Program-made: the position numbers and the translations under genes
Part shown: positions 17,233 through 26,563 of the stretch, piece by piece
Layout: every line of letters begins with the position of its first letter
Numbering within the stretch: the stretch's first letter is position 1
DNA from: JAUVKA01 sp964465145
GTDB lineage: Bacteria; Bacteroidota; Bacteroidia; Bacteroidales; UBA12481
DNA length: 53,078 nt
Reading direction: 5' to 3'
Assembly (NCBI GenBank): GCA_964465145.1
Contig: CAYXJR010000022.1
Span: 1-53,078, forward strand
The notes under the pieces: generated by a model
The model's input: the letters and a program-made list of their open reading frames with translations, nothing else
Databases searched by the model: none
What the model was told of the DNA's origin: nothing

Positions 17233-17256
17233 ATCTACTAATCTACTAATCTACAG
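17233..17256. repeat. Octanucleotide tandem repeat, ATCTACTA type, three units
   Basis: Units ATCTACTA, ATCTACTA and ATCTACAG fill the gap between two convergent genes. They include the stop codon (minus strand, 17251-17253) and the last residue of the TPR protein. It resembles the two heptamer repeats in position and length but has period 8. Confidence 0.8.
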
Positions 17257-18729
17257 TTTCCTCTTCTCACTGTGCGCTTCCCGTCGAATAGTAGCCTGAT
17301 ATCCGTAGTTATTGATTTTCAAACACTTGGACAACATTATCTCTGCCTCCTGTTTTTGTCCCGATATGCCTAAAAGAATCCCAGCCTGTAGGGCCGCATT
17401 GGGAACCTGGTAGGAAGGTACATCTGTAAAATCTTCCACAATCTGACGGTAATAATCTAAGGCGCGGGCATGGTTTCCCAAATATTGGTGGCTCCTGGCC
17501 TGCCTGTATAAAACTTCAACAATCTGACGGTTGCTCAGGTCCCGGTATCTACTTTTCTCGAAATGCGAACAATTATCAAGGCATTTTTCATAAAATCCTC
17601 CGTCAAACAAAAGCCTGAGTCGTAAAATGTCTTTCAATGGCACAGATTCATTCTCCACCTCTCTTAAAGCCTGCTGATCAGCAGACAAAAAGTTGTACCC
17701 TTCGGAACCAACCTTTTGAAAACAATCACTCGCCATGGCTTTCTTATCTTGCATGATAAAATACCAACCCATTTTTTGCCAGGCTGATTTGATGTAGTTT
17801 TCCCCACGGTTCAGCATAAAAAATTTTTTGAATGCCTCAATGGCCAGGGGATCATCCTGGTATAACAAAAAGCGTCCCTTCATATAATAGGCATATGGGA
17901 TTTTCTCTGCCTCTCCGTGCTTATCCAGGTCATCAATTAATTGCAAGGCCTCATGAGTATACCCAGCTCTGAATGCTGCCACTGCGGAATAATATCGGAC
18001 CAGAACATTGGAATGTTTTTTCAACCCTTCCATTTGAATGAAATGCCAGGCTGCTTTGGGATCCTCATCAAATTCTTTAAGGGCGATAATGACTATCAAT
18101 GCAGGTTCTAGATTTTCAGTACCACCAGACTCTCGTGTTGAATAGTAAACCTCCTTTAACTGCCTGAAACCATCTTCAGGGTCCAACCGGATTCCAATTA
18201 TGGCCAGCCAATTGTAATATTCATTGGGCAGCTTCCCATACAAAATAGCCAGTATACCCCCATAAATTTTTGTTGAGTTGTGGTTTGGCTGAAGCTTAAC
18301 CATATCAAGGTAATATCTGTAAGCACGATACAAGTCTTTTGCAGAATTTGCATATTCTCCATATTGAGCAGCACTGACAGCCCGCAACAACAAAGAACCC
18401 GATATATACGAGGTTTTTTCAAAGTCTTCCCTGATGTCCTGCTTTTGATCCCTGCCTAAATCAAGTATTATGTCCACCAGCGCACTCAGACGGGCATGAT
18501 TTTCAAAACTCTGGCAAACCATAGTCCTTAAAAATTGCTGATAGACCATGTAGTACTGGTTGAAAAATCGGTTTTTAAATTGCAAATCTGCTTCCTGGTT
18601 TGAATCCAGATCCAGGTTTAGCAAACCGGCTTGCCAATCAATATGCTGTTGTATCGGTGCTTGCCCATATGTTAAGCCTTGTACCAGAACCAAAAATGAA
18701 ACCAGAATAAGTATTATAAATTTTTTCAT
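17251..18729 (-). CDS. Exported tetratricopeptide-repeat protein
   Basis: The 492-aa protein has an N-terminal signal peptide (MKKFIILILVSFLVLVQGLTYG). The rest is alpha-helical, with several degenerate TPR-like helix pairs; examples are AWQKMGWYFIMQDKKAMASD and NHARALDYYRQIVEDFTDVP. No catalytic motif is visible. It is probably a periplasmic scaffold; the partner is unknown. Its ATG lies directly behind the U-run of a terminator hairpin that ends the upstream minus-strand genes, so any transcript reaching it from upstream must read through that hairpin. The stop codon falls inside the 8-nt tandem repeat. Confidence 0.8.
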   Translation of the reverse strand: MKKFIILILVSFLVLVQGLTYGQAPIQQHIDWQAGLLNLDLDSNQEADLQFKNRFFNQYYMVYQQFLRTMVCQSFENHARLSALVDIILDLGRDQKQDIREDFEKTSYISGSLLLRAVSAAQYGEYANSAKDLYRAYRYYLDMVKLQPNHNSTKIYGGILAILYGKLPNEYYNWLAIIGIRLDPEDGFRQLKEVYYSTRESGGTENLEPALIVIIALKEFDEDPKAAWHFIQMEGLKKHSNVLVRYYSAVAAFRAGYTHEALQLIDDLDKHGEAEKIPYAYYMKGRFLLYQDDPLAIEAFKKFFMLNRGENYIKSAWQKMGWYFIMQDKKAMASDCFQKVGSEGYNFLSADQQALREVENESVPLKDILRLRLLFDGGFYEKCLDNCSHFEKSRYRDLSNRQIVEVLYRQARSHQYLGNHARALDYYRQIVEDFTDVPSYQVPNAALQAGILLGISGQKQEAEIMLSKCLKINNYGYQATIRREAHSEKRKL

Positions 18730-18761
18730 AAAAAAAAAGGCAATAACCTCTGGCTATTACC
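18730..18761 (-). terminator. Intrinsic terminator directly before the TPR gene start codon
   Basis: On the minus strand a 10-bp stem (GGTAATAGCC with GGTTATTGCC, two G-U pairs, 3-nt loop) is followed by nine T and then at once by the ATG at 18729. It terminates or attenuates transcription from the COG1579-NIF3-MerR-M23 genes. Confidence 0.8.
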
Positions 18762-18789
18762 CTTTGAATATAAGGATTATTATCCTCCT

Positions 18790-19566
18790 TTAACTTGTAG
18801 GCTCATCATTACTCATGATATCCGGATCCACCAAAACCCGGCCACAATATTCACAAACAATAATTTTTTTCCTCGACCGAATATCGAGCTGCCTTTGGGG
18901 AGGAATTCTGTTAAAACAACCTCCGCAAGCATCTCTTTCCACACTCACCACTGCCAAACCATTCCTTGCATTCTTCCGTATACGTTTGTAGGCTGACAGC
19001 AGGCGCCCTTCAATCCTTTTACCTATTTCCTCGGAGGTAGCCATCAATCCTTCTTCCTCCTTCTGAGTTTCAGCAATGATCTGATCAAGTTCCTTTTTCT
19101 TGGCTTCCAGATCCCCTATGCGGTCATCAAAACCGGTTTTAGAATCCTCTATCATTGCTTTTTTATCCGATAAGCGAGCAGAAAACTCCTTAATCCTCTT
19201 TCCACACAGCTGAATTTCAAGAGTTTGGAATTCTATTTCTTTTGACAAGGAATCATACTCACGGTTATTCCGCACATTATCCTGCTGGGTTTGGTATTTT
19301 TTTATCAAACCTTGCGCATCTGCAATTTCATTGTTCTTTTTTGAAATCGCAGACTCAAGTTCCTTCACCTCTTCCTCAAAGTTTTTGATCCGGGTTTCCA
19401 ACCCAGCCAACTCATCTTCGAGGTCCTGAACTTCTAAAGGAAGCTCTCCACGCAAAGTCCTAATTTTATCGATCTCTGAATCAATACGTTGAATTTCAAA
19501 AAGATCCTTGATCTTGGACTCAACCGTGGGCCCCTTTTCTTTTACGCCTGTCTGTTTATCAGCCAT
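18790..19566 (-). CDS. COG1579 coiled-coil protein with C4 zinc ribbon
   Basis: The 258-aa protein is a long antiparallel coiled coil (about 15-195, rich in Glu/Lys heptads). It ends in a zinc ribbon with C214/C217 (DACGGCFNRIPPQ) and C238/C241 (VCEYCGRVL). This is the CT398/DR0291-like family, thought to bind nucleic acid or act with the transcription/flagellar machinery in other bacteria; its function in Bacteroidota is not settled. It starts 3 nt after the NIF3 gene, and the pair is conserved in the phylum, suggesting a shared but undefined task. Confidence 0.9.
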   Translation of the reverse strand: MADKQTGVKEKGPTVESKIKDLFEIQRIDSEIDKIRTLRGELPLEVQDLEDELAGLETRIKNFEEEVKELESAISKKNNEIADAQGLIKKYQTQQDNVRNNREYDSLSKEIEFQTLEIQLCGKRIKEFSARLSDKKAMIEDSKTGFDDRIGDLEAKKKELDQIIAETQKEEEGLMATSEEIGKRIEGRLLSAYKRIRKNARNGLAVVSVERDACGGCFNRIPPQRQLDIRSRKKIIVCEYCGRVLVDPDIMSNDEPTS

Positions 19567-19569
19567 AGA

Positions 19570-20664
19570 TCAGAAATAATTTATTGGATTGGTACTTATT
19601 TTCGACAAATGAACCGCAAAGTTAGTCATTTTTTTCAAAAAAAGATTATTAAATATCCTAAGGCTCACTTGCTCACTCTCATAGTGCCCTATATCCAGAA
19701 GGAGTATCTTTCCTTCAGTATTAAAGAACTGATGATATTTTACATCAGATGTAATAAACACATCGGCTCCAGCCCTGATTGCATCACCCAAAAATTCACT
19801 CCCACTGCCACCGCATACTGCAACACGACTAACTTTTTTATCCAACAAGCTTGTGTGACGGATACATCCGGCACCAAAAAGATCCTTTACTGCCTGCAAA
19901 AATTCAATTTCTGGCAGGGCTTTGGGAAGATGGCCCACCACACCCAATCCATAGGCGGGATTATCATTTAATATGGGGTAAAGGTCATAAGCTACCTCCT
20001 CGTAAGGATGTGCTTCGATTAGAGCGGAAATAATACTTCTGAGCAGATGTTTGGGGAAAACTGTTTCAAAGCGCTTTTCGGGTTCATTATGGACTTCTCC
20101 CAAATGTCCGGCAAAGGGTTTAGCTCCCTGCCCAGCCCGAAAAGACCCAGTACCATGTGTGCTGAAACCGCATGAGTCGTATTTTCCAATATTCCCTGCC
20201 CCTGCTTTGAAAATAGCTGCCGAAACAATTTCAAAATAGCCATCAGGGATGAAAGTCACCAGTTTAATCAGATCATCTTTCCTTGGAACCAGTATCCTTG
20301 TTTCCAAAAGGCCCATCCTTTCAGCTATGGCACCACTCACTCCATCCTGAACCTGATCAAGGTTGGTATGAGCAGAATAAATTATAAAATGCTCCATGAT
20401 GGCACGCCTGATTAAGCGGCTTACCATATCGGTTCCGCTGAACTTTTTCACACCTTTAAATACCATAGGATGGTGTGAAATGATCATATTGCAACCTACC
20501 GACTCCGCCTCATCCAGTATCGCCTCAGTAATGTCAAGGCTAAGGAGAACGCCAGAAACATCAGATTCAGGTTCACCGATGATCAAGCCCGAATTATCCC
20601 AGGATTCCTGAATCCCAAGGGGTGCAAATGATTCAATAATTTCGATGATGTCTCTGACTTTCAT
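19570..20664 (-). CDS. NIF3-like dinuclear metal-centre protein (YqfO type)
   Basis: This 364-aa protein forms toroidal hexamers with a two-metal site in characterised relatives. The family is often labelled GTP cyclohydrolase I type 2, but its physiological reaction is uncertain. Metal ligands are visible: H64/H65 in IISHHPMVFKG, H99/D103 in YSAHTNLDQ, and H327/E329 in DIGHYESEQ. The central part (about 130-235) is the extra PII/CutA-like ferredoxin-fold insert that marks the long YqfO form. It lies between the MerR gene (11-nt gap) and the zinc-ribbon gene (3-nt gap). Confidence 0.93.
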   Translation of the reverse strand: MKVRDIIEIIESFAPLGIQESWDNSGLIIGEPESDVSGVLLSLDITEAILDEAESVGCNMIISHHPMVFKGVKKFSGTDMVSRLIRRAIMEHFIIYSAHTNLDQVQDGVSGAIAERMGLLETRILVPRKDDLIKLVTFIPDGYFEIVSAAIFKAGAGNIGKYDSCGFSTHGTGSFRAGQGAKPFAGHLGEVHNEPEKRFETVFPKHLLRSIISALIEAHPYEEVAYDLYPILNDNPAYGLGVVGHLPKALPEIEFLQAVKDLFGAGCIRHTSLLDKKVSRVAVCGGSGSEFLGDAIRAGADVFITSDVKYHQFFNTEGKILLLDIGHYESEQVSLRIFNNLFLKKMTNFAVHLSKISTNPINYF

Positions 20665-20675
20665 GCGATGATCCT

Positions 20676-21029
20676 TTAGATCTCGTCTCTGATGCGAATC
20701 AATAGTTCGCGGATATCCTGCAGTTTTTTTACCACTTGAACATTTTGGTCCAGGTCATCCTTATTCTCCTTGATCTTAAGTTTGGCTCCTTTTAGGGTCA
20801 TCCCCCGCTCCTTCACCAGCTGATAGATCAAATGAAGATTATCAATGTCCTTTTTTGTGAAATATCGTGTTCCTTTCTTATTCCTTTTGGGTTTGAGAAT
20901 AGAAAATTCCTGCTCCCAATACCGTAGGGTAGATGCAGGTAGACTAAACATTTCGGCAACTTCCCCGATAGAGTAGAAAACTTTTTCGATATTCGGTTCT
21001 TTGTATGGCAAATTATTTGGAAATTCCAA
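20676..21029 (-). CDS. MerR-family DNA-binding regulator
   Basis: The 117-aa protein has a winged helix-turn-helix at about 17-85 (YSIGEVAEMFSLPASTLRYW, then RNKKGTRYFTKKDIDNLHLI). A short helical tail follows. It lacks the cysteine-bearing effector domain of metal-sensing MerR proteins, so no ligand can be predicted. In Bacteroidota this small regulator commonly sits between an M23 peptidase and NIF3, as here (gaps 4 and 11 nt). That conserved housekeeping setting gives no clear operator; no obvious MerR-type spacer promoter is seen nearby. Confidence 0.9.
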   Translation of the reverse strand: MEFPNNLPYKEPNIEKVFYSIGEVAEMFSLPASTLRYWEQEFSILKPKRNKKGTRYFTKKDIDNLHLIYQLVKERGMTLKGAKLKIKENKDDLDQNVQVVKKLQDIRELLIRIRDEI

Positions 21030-21033
21030 TGAA

Positions 21034-22014
21034 TCAGTCTAATGCCTGGCCTGTTAACCTGGAGTATTCAATCATCCGCTGGTAATCTTCTGGAGTAATA
21101 TCCTGAAAGAAGAAATTTATCGGATCGATCATCTTCTCACCTTTTCTAACCTCATAGTGTAAATGAGGTGCAACAGAAAGTCCTGTACTACCAACTTCAC
21201 CGATGATATCTCCTCTTGTAAGTTTTTGGCCAACCTTCACTAAAATCTTGTCAAGATGGGCATAAAAGGTCTGGTAGGAAAATCCGTGGTTGATGAGGAT
21301 ATAAGTTCCGTAACCTGATCGGGTTCTGTTTTCTTTGATGGCTTCAACTACTCCATTGCCGGTAACATGGACCGGTGTTCCAGTGGGTGCTGTAAAATCA
21401 ACCCCTGCATGAGGACGTATCACCTTTAATATGGGATGTATTCGCCGATGTCTGAAATAGGAGGAAATTCTTTTGTATTCATCAATAGCGATGGGTCTGA
21501 TACTCGGAATGGATGCTACCATTTCTTCATTATTCTTGGCCATTTCAAATACCTGGTCATAGGATGTTGACTGTATATAAATCCTGCTCATAATGTTATC
21601 CAGGCGTTTGGCCACATCGGAAACAATATCCGAATTACGATATCCATCAAGATCAGAATAGCGGTTTACACCTCCGAATCCTGCATTTCTTTGAGAGGTC
21701 GGAATAGGCTCAGCCACAAAAATCACCCGGTAAATATTATCATCCCTGTTTTGAATATCATCAAGAACATTGACGGCCTGGTCCATTTTCTTATTCAGTA
21801 ATTCATATTGTGTTAAAAGGAATCTGTTCTCCCTTTTCAGCATCCTTTCCTTGGGAAGGTCATAAAAAAGAGAGATGAAAAGTAATAGGCTTCCACCAAT
21901 CACGAAACTTGAAACCAGATAAGCCAGGAAGCGAAAAAACCGATGTTTTAAGCTTCTTTCAATCCGGTCAAAAGACAGTGATTCAGGATTAAACCTATAC
22001 TTTGATTTTGACAT
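21034..22014 (-). CDS. M23-family peptidoglycan peptidase, membrane-anchored
   Basis: The start at 22014 (326 aa, MSKSKYRFNPES) is chosen because a perfect promoter -7 element covers 22060-22067, so the longer frame from 22062 could not be fully transcribed. One transmembrane helix (about 31-50) is followed by a coiled linker and a LytM/M23 domain. The zinc and catalytic residues are complete: H202 and D206 (RPHAGVDFTAP), H253 (YAHLD) and H284/H286 (APHLHYEV). It should be an active endopeptidase that cuts peptide crosslinks in the wall, facing the periplasm. It heads the minus-strand unit and is divergent from alaS. Confidence 0.94.
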   Translation of the reverse strand: MSKSKYRFNPESLSFDRIERSLKHRFFRFLAYLVSSFVIGGSLLLFISLFYDLPKERMLKRENRFLLTQYELLNKKMDQAVNVLDDIQNRDDNIYRVIFVAEPIPTSQRNAGFGGVNRYSDLDGYRNSDIVSDVAKRLDNIMSRIYIQSTSYDQVFEMAKNNEEMVASIPSIRPIAIDEYKRISSYFRHRRIHPILKVIRPHAGVDFTAPTGTPVHVTGNGVVEAIKENRTRSGYGTYILINHGFSYQTFYAHLDKILVKVGQKLTRGDIIGEVGSTGLSVAPHLHYEVRKGEKMIDPINFFFQDITPEDYQRMIEYSRLTGQALD

Positions 22015-22059
22015 AAAACTCCCCTCAATATATTTACACCAATAGCTATCTTCGTGTCG

Positions 22060-22089
22060 CAAAATTATCTAAATAATCTAACTTTACAA
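22060..22089 (-). promoter_or_regulatory. Bacteroidota promoter for the M23-MerR-NIF3 unit
   Basis: Read on the minus strand: TTG (22089-22087), 19 nt, then TAATTTTG (22067-22060), a perfect TTG-N19-TAnnTTTG match. Predicted start of transcription is near 22053, about 40 nt before the chosen ATG at 22014. Confidence 0.75.
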
Positions 22090-22123
22090 TAGAATATTTT
22101 CGCATATATCAAAAAGAACTACT

Positions 22124-24754
22124 ATGATAGCATCCAAATCAATACGAGATAAATTCAAGGCCTTTTTTGAGAGTAAAAACCATAAAATAGTTAATTCGGC
22201 TCCAATGGTAATTAAAGATGATCCAACTCTGATGTTCACCAATGCCGGGATGAATCAATTTAAAGATATTTTCCTCGGGAATTCAAGTCCCGAAACAGTG
22301 AGGATTGCCAATTCTCAAAAATGTTTGCGGGTTTCGGGAAAACATAATGATCTGGAGGAAGTAGGACATGACACTTACCATCACACTATGTTTGAAATGC
22401 TGGGAAATTGGTCATTTGGAGATTATTTCAAGGAGGATGCAATAAATTGGGCCTGGGAGTTTCTTGTTGATTTGATGGGGTTGGATCCGGATCGTATCTA
22501 TGCTACTGTTTTTGAAGGGGACCCCGATGACAATCTGAACAAGGATACTGAAGCTCAGCAGATTTGGCTCAAACATCTGAGTACAGATAGAATACTGGAG
22601 GGATCAAAAAAGGATAATTTCTGGGAAATGGGAGATACCGGACCATGTGGCCCTTGCTCAGAAATTCACCTGGATCTTCGCAATGATGAGGAACGCGAAA
22701 AAATTCCCGGACACGATCTGGTTAATAAAGATCATCCCCTGGTTATTGAGATATGGAACCTGGTGTTCATTCAATATAATCGTAAAAAAGGAAACAAATT
22801 AGAAAACCTGCCTCAAAAACATGTAGATACCGGTATGGGTTTCGAAAGGCTTTGCATGGCTCTTCAAGGGAAAAAATCAAATTATGATACAGATATCTTT
22901 CAACCTTTAATCAGGAAAATAGCAGAAATTGCCGGGATAAATTACCATGCAAATGAAAAAACCGATGTGGCAATGCGGGTTATTGCGGATCACCTGCGTG
23001 CCATTGCCTTTTCCATTGCCGATGGTCAGCTGCCTTCAAACACCGGGGCAGGATATGTGATCAGAAGAATCCTAAGGCGAGCTGTGAGATATGGATATAC
23101 CTTCCTTAACCTGACTGAGCCATTCATGGCACAGCTGATGCCTGCCCTTATGGAAACCATGGCTGAAGCGTTTCCGGAGCTTATTGCGCAAAGAGGCCTG
23201 ATAGAAAAAGTCATTACTGAAGAAGAGCAAACCTTTCTTAGAACACTGGAAGCTGGAATAATTCGACTTGAGCAGATTATCAAAAATCATGAAGGGATAG
23301 AGTCGAAAATTGTGAGTGGAAAGCAGGCATTTGAACTTTATGATACTTTCGGATTCCCACTTGATCTGACTGAGCTGGTCCTGCATGAAAAGGGCTTTGT
23401 CGTCAATATCAGGGAATTTGCGACTGAGATGGAAAAGCAAAAATCCAGATCCCGTTCGGCTGCCGAACAGGAAACATCTGATTGGGTAATTATATCAAAA
23501 GATGAAAGGGAAGAATTTATCGGATACGACCACCTCTTTTCTGAGGTTAGGATAATGCGCCATCGGCAGGTTAACACAAAAACAAAAAAGCTATACCATC
23601 TGGTATTCAATTATACTCCTTTTTATGCTGAAAGTGGTGGCCAGGTAGGCGATACAGGAACCATAGAGCATAATGGTGAAAAAATAAAAATTATCGACAC
23701 ACAAAAGGAGAACAATTTGATCATACATATTGCAGATAAACTCCCATCCGATCCCTCAGCTAATTTTTTAGCGCGGGTAAATACGGAGAACCGTTTGGCT
23801 ACAACGAGGAATCATACCACCACCCATCTCATCCATTTTGCTTTAAGAAAAATCCTGGGGAAGCATGTGGAGCAAAAAGGATCCCTGGTAAATAGTCATT
23901 ACTTACGTTTTGATTTCTCTCACTATGAAAAAGTTACCCCTGTCCATATAGAAGAAATTGAGAGAACGGTAAATGCATTGATCCGGGAGAACATCCCACT
24001 GAGAGAGCATAAGGACATACCGATGAATGAAGCAAAATCCATGGGGGCTATCGCTCTTTTCGGAGAAAAGTACAGCGACCTTGTACGTGTTATCCAATTC
24101 GGGGATTCGTTAGAGCTCTGTGGTGGGACCCACGTCAGAGCCACCGGTGAGATAGGTTTTTGTAAAATCACATCTGAGGGATCCATTGCTGCCGGAATCC
24201 GTAGAATTGAAGCTATTACCGGGCTTAGAGCGGAGAATTACGTCATGGACCAGATCCGTACTGTCGAGAGGATCATGAGCCTTTTTAAAAATAATTCGGA
24301 GCTCGTTGACACGGTCAGGCAGGTTGTTGAGGAAAATGCAGACCTCAAAAAGCAAATGGAGAAGATACAAAAAGAAAAGTTAATAGGATTAAAGGCCTAC
24401 CTGATCGATCAAACTGAAACCGTTCAGGATACTCAGGTGATCAAATCAATCGTTAATATACCAGATGCCGAAAAAATCCGGGACCTTGCCTTTCAGTTAA
24501 GGAGTGAAAAGAAGAACCTTGTCCTGATACTTGGTGCTATTATCAATGGCAAACCAAACCTGAGCATTATGATTACAGATGATCTGATTGAACAGAACAA
24601 ATGGGATGCCGGCCAGATCGTTAGAGAGGCTGCAAAAAAAATGCAGGGTGGTGGTGGTGGTCAGGCTTTTTACGCCACAGCCGGCGGAAAAAATCCCGAC
24701 GGTCTTCAGGAAGCTGTCAACACTGCATTCAAACTATTATTTGAGGTACGTTAA
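22124..24754 (+). CDS. alaS: Alanyl-tRNA synthetase
   Basis: The 876-aa enzyme charges tRNA-Ala and edits mis-charged Ser/Gly. The class II catalytic core is at the N-terminus (motif 1 around FTNAGMNQFKDIFLG; NSQKCLRVSGKHNDLEEVG; GDTGPCGPCSEIHLDL). The editing domain holds the zinc ligands H564/H568 (HTTTHLIH) and C666/H670 (CGGTHV). The C-Ala domain ends in a glycine-rich GGGGGQAFYATAGGK segment. Length is normal. A possible -7 element TATTTTCG lies at 22095-22102. The acyl-CoA synthetase gene starts on the very next base after the stop codon. Confidence 0.98.
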   Translation: MIASKSIRDKFKAFFESKNHKIVNSAPMVIKDDPTLMFTNAGMNQFKDIFLGNSSPETVRIANSQKCLRVSGKHNDLEEVGHDTYHHTMFEMLGNWSFGDYFKEDAINWAWEFLVDLMGLDPDRIYATVFEGDPDDNLNKDTEAQQIWLKHLSTDRILEGSKKDNFWEMGDTGPCGPCSEIHLDLRNDEEREKIPGHDLVNKDHPLVIEIWNLVFIQYNRKKGNKLENLPQKHVDTGMGFERLCMALQGKKSNYDTDIFQPLIRKIAEIAGINYHANEKTDVAMRVIADHLRAIAFSIADGQLPSNTGAGYVIRRILRRAVRYGYTFLNLTEPFMAQLMPALMETMAEAFPELIAQRGLIEKVITEEEQTFLRTLEAGIIRLEQIIKNHEGIESKIVSGKQAFELYDTFGFPLDLTELVLHEKGFVVNIREFATEMEKQKSRSRSAAEQETSDWVIISKDEREEFIGYDHLFSEVRIMRHRQVNTKTKKLYHLVFNYTPFYAESGGQVGDTGTIEHNGEKIKIIDTQKENNLIIHIADKLPSDPSANFLARVNTENRLATTRNHTTTHLIHFALRKILGKHVEQKGSLVNSHYLRFDFSHYEKVTPVHIEEIERTVNALIRENIPLREHKDIPMNEAKSMGAIALFGEKYSDLVRVIQFGDSLELCGGTHVRATGEIGFCKITSEGSIAAGIRRIEAITGLRAENYVMDQIRTVERIMSLFKNNSELVDTVRQVVEENADLKKQMEKIQKEKLIGLKAYLIDQTETVQDTQVIKSIVNIPDAEKIRDLAFQLRSEKKNLVLILGAIINGKPNLSIMITDDLIEQNKWDAGQIVREAAKKMQGGGGGQAFYATAGGKNPDGLQEAVNTAFKLLFEVR

Positions 24755-26560
24755 TTGGATGATATAAGCCGAATATTTGATCTTTTGGAGCATTACCCCG
24801 ACCATAACATCGACCGGGAAGTATTTGCACATAGAAGTACCCGTGGTTGGAAATATCTCAGCTTAAAAGAATATCGAAAAAATGCAGGCTACCTTGCCCG
24901 GGCCTTTATCCGAAAATTGGATAAAGGCGACCGCATTGCCACTGTCTCATGCAACAGGTGGGAATGGAATATTGTCGATATGGCAGCCGCCGAGGCAGGC
25001 ATGGTGCACGTACCTATTTACCCAACCATTTGTATCGAGGAATTCAGGTATATATTGATACATGCCGGTGCCCGCCTTCTTTTCGTTTCTGATAAAACCC
25101 TGTCAAAGAAACTGGCTCCCCTTCTGGAAGAAATTAATACTCTCGAGGGCATTTATAGTTTTGACCATGTAGAGGAGTGCCCATACTGGCTGAATTTGGT
25201 ACTGGATAAAAACAATCTGGCTTCGCAACTGGAATTGCAAAACAGAAAAGATGAGATCTTACCTGAGGATCTGATGACCCTGATTTACACCTCAGGGACC
25301 ACAGGGACGCCCAAAGGTGTTATGCTATCGCATCGTAATATCCTGTCGAATATTAAGGCAGTGCTTTCTATTTTCCCAATGGAAAATGGCGACCGGGCTT
25401 TAAGCATTCTTCCTCTTTGTCATATTACCGAAAGAATGGTCAACTATGTTTATCAATTTACCGGTGTTAAAGTTTTTTATTCACGCAGCTGGACTAGTAT
25501 TCTCAAAGATCTCAGGGAATCCAGGGCTCAAGGATTTGTAGCTGTCCCAAGGGTATTAGAAAAGATCCTGGAGAAAATTCTGGAAAATGCCAGTAAACTT
25601 AACCGGCGACAACGCTGGATGTTTAACTGGGCTATGGATTTAGGCGGTAAGTATAAGGTTGACATGGGGGGATGGTTAAAAAGGCGGTTTAAAAGAGCGG
25701 ATAAATGGGTATTCATGCATTGGCGGAAAGCACTGGGAGGGCCGAAAAAATTTATTGCCTGCGGCGGTGCTAGTCTTGATGAAAAAGTACTGAAACTATT
25801 TTTAGCTGCAGGTTTTCCAGTTCATGAGGGATATGGAATGACAGAAACTTCTCCCTTGATAAGCATCAATCATTTTGCAACTCCTGGATGTCTGAAACCT
25901 GGAACACAGGGCCGTCCCCTCGAAAATGTTGAAGTTCGAATAGCTCCAGATGGAGAGATCCAGGTTAAGGGGCCGAATGTTATGATGGGTTATTTCCGCG
26001 ATCCTGCAACAACCGCAGACAGTTTTAGCCCCGACGGCTGGTTCTGCACCGGCGATACCGGGACTTTGGACGAAGAGGGCTTCCTGAAAATTACCGGTCG
26101 GAAAAAAGAACTTTTTAAAACCTCAGGAGGAAAATATATTGCACCTCTTGCAATTGAAAAAGTATTCCTGAAATCTTCATTAATTGATAATCTTGTTGTT
26201 GTTGGGGAAAATCAAAGATTTCCAGGGGCAATCATCCGGCCTAATTTTGAATATCTGACAAATTGGGCCGACAATCAGAAAATCCGGTTTAGCAGCCGAA
26301 GGGAACTTATTAAAATGCCCAAAGTGGTTCGTATGATGGAAAAAGAAGTGAATCGCCTAAACAAAACCCTGGGTAAAACGGAACAAATTAAAGAATTCCG
26401 GCTGGTTTATGATAACTGGTCAATCCCAACCGGGGAACTTAGCCCTACACTGAAGGTACGACGGCTATTCGTCACTCAGAAGTATGAAAAGCTAACCCGT
26501 TCTATTTATCGCCCGCCGAAGAAGCGGAAAGTTGTAAGGAGAAAAAATATCAATCGCTAA
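24755..26560 (+). CDS. Long-chain acyl-CoA synthetase (AMP-forming), copy 1
   Basis: The 601-aa ANL-superfamily enzyme activates fatty acids to acyl-AMP and then acyl-CoA. The P-loop-like motif TLIYTSGTTGTPKGVMLSH (about 178-196), YGMTETSPL, GWFCTGDTG and the C-terminal lysine loop TGELSPTLKVRR are all intact. The start codon is TTG at 24755, directly after the alaS stop. No in-frame ATG lies nearby, and the N-terminus aligns residue for residue with the paralogue at 28653 (ISRIFDLLEHY against ITRVFEVLDYQ). Translation is therefore probably coupled to alaS. The C-terminus has an unusually basic tail (PPKKRKVVRRK) absent from the paralogue. Chain-length preference cannot be read. Confidence 0.9.
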   Translation: MDDISRIFDLLEHYPDHNIDREVFAHRSTRGWKYLSLKEYRKNAGYLARAFIRKLDKGDRIATVSCNRWEWNIVDMAAAEAGMVHVPIYPTICIEEFRYILIHAGARLLFVSDKTLSKKLAPLLEEINTLEGIYSFDHVEECPYWLNLVLDKNNLASQLELQNRKDEILPEDLMTLIYTSGTTGTPKGVMLSHRNILSNIKAVLSIFPMENGDRALSILPLCHITERMVNYVYQFTGVKVFYSRSWTSILKDLRESRAQGFVAVPRVLEKILEKILENASKLNRRQRWMFNWAMDLGGKYKVDMGGWLKRRFKRADKWVFMHWRKALGGPKKFIACGGASLDEKVLKLFLAAGFPVHEGYGMTETSPLISINHFATPGCLKPGTQGRPLENVEVRIAPDGEIQVKGPNVMMGYFRDPATTADSFSPDGWFCTGDTGTLDEEGFLKITGRKKELFKTSGGKYIAPLAIEKVFLKSSLIDNLVVVGENQRFPGAIIRPNFEYLTNWADNQKIRFSSRRELIKMPKVVRMMEKEVNRLNKTLGKTEQIKEFRLVYDNWSIPTGELSPTLKVRRLFVTQKYEKLTRSIYRPPKKRKVVRRKNINR

Positions 26561-26563
26561 ATA

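Noticed and set aside
21034..22062. Longer M23 protein starting at 22062
   Set aside because: The first codon lies within a perfect -7 promoter element, so the N-terminal extension would not be transcribed.
26515..26545. PPKKRKV tail of acyl-CoA synthetase 1 resembling a nuclear localisation signal
   Set aside because: A basic tail in a bacterial housekeeping enzyme; the resemblance is chance and nothing else suggests a host-targeted protein.
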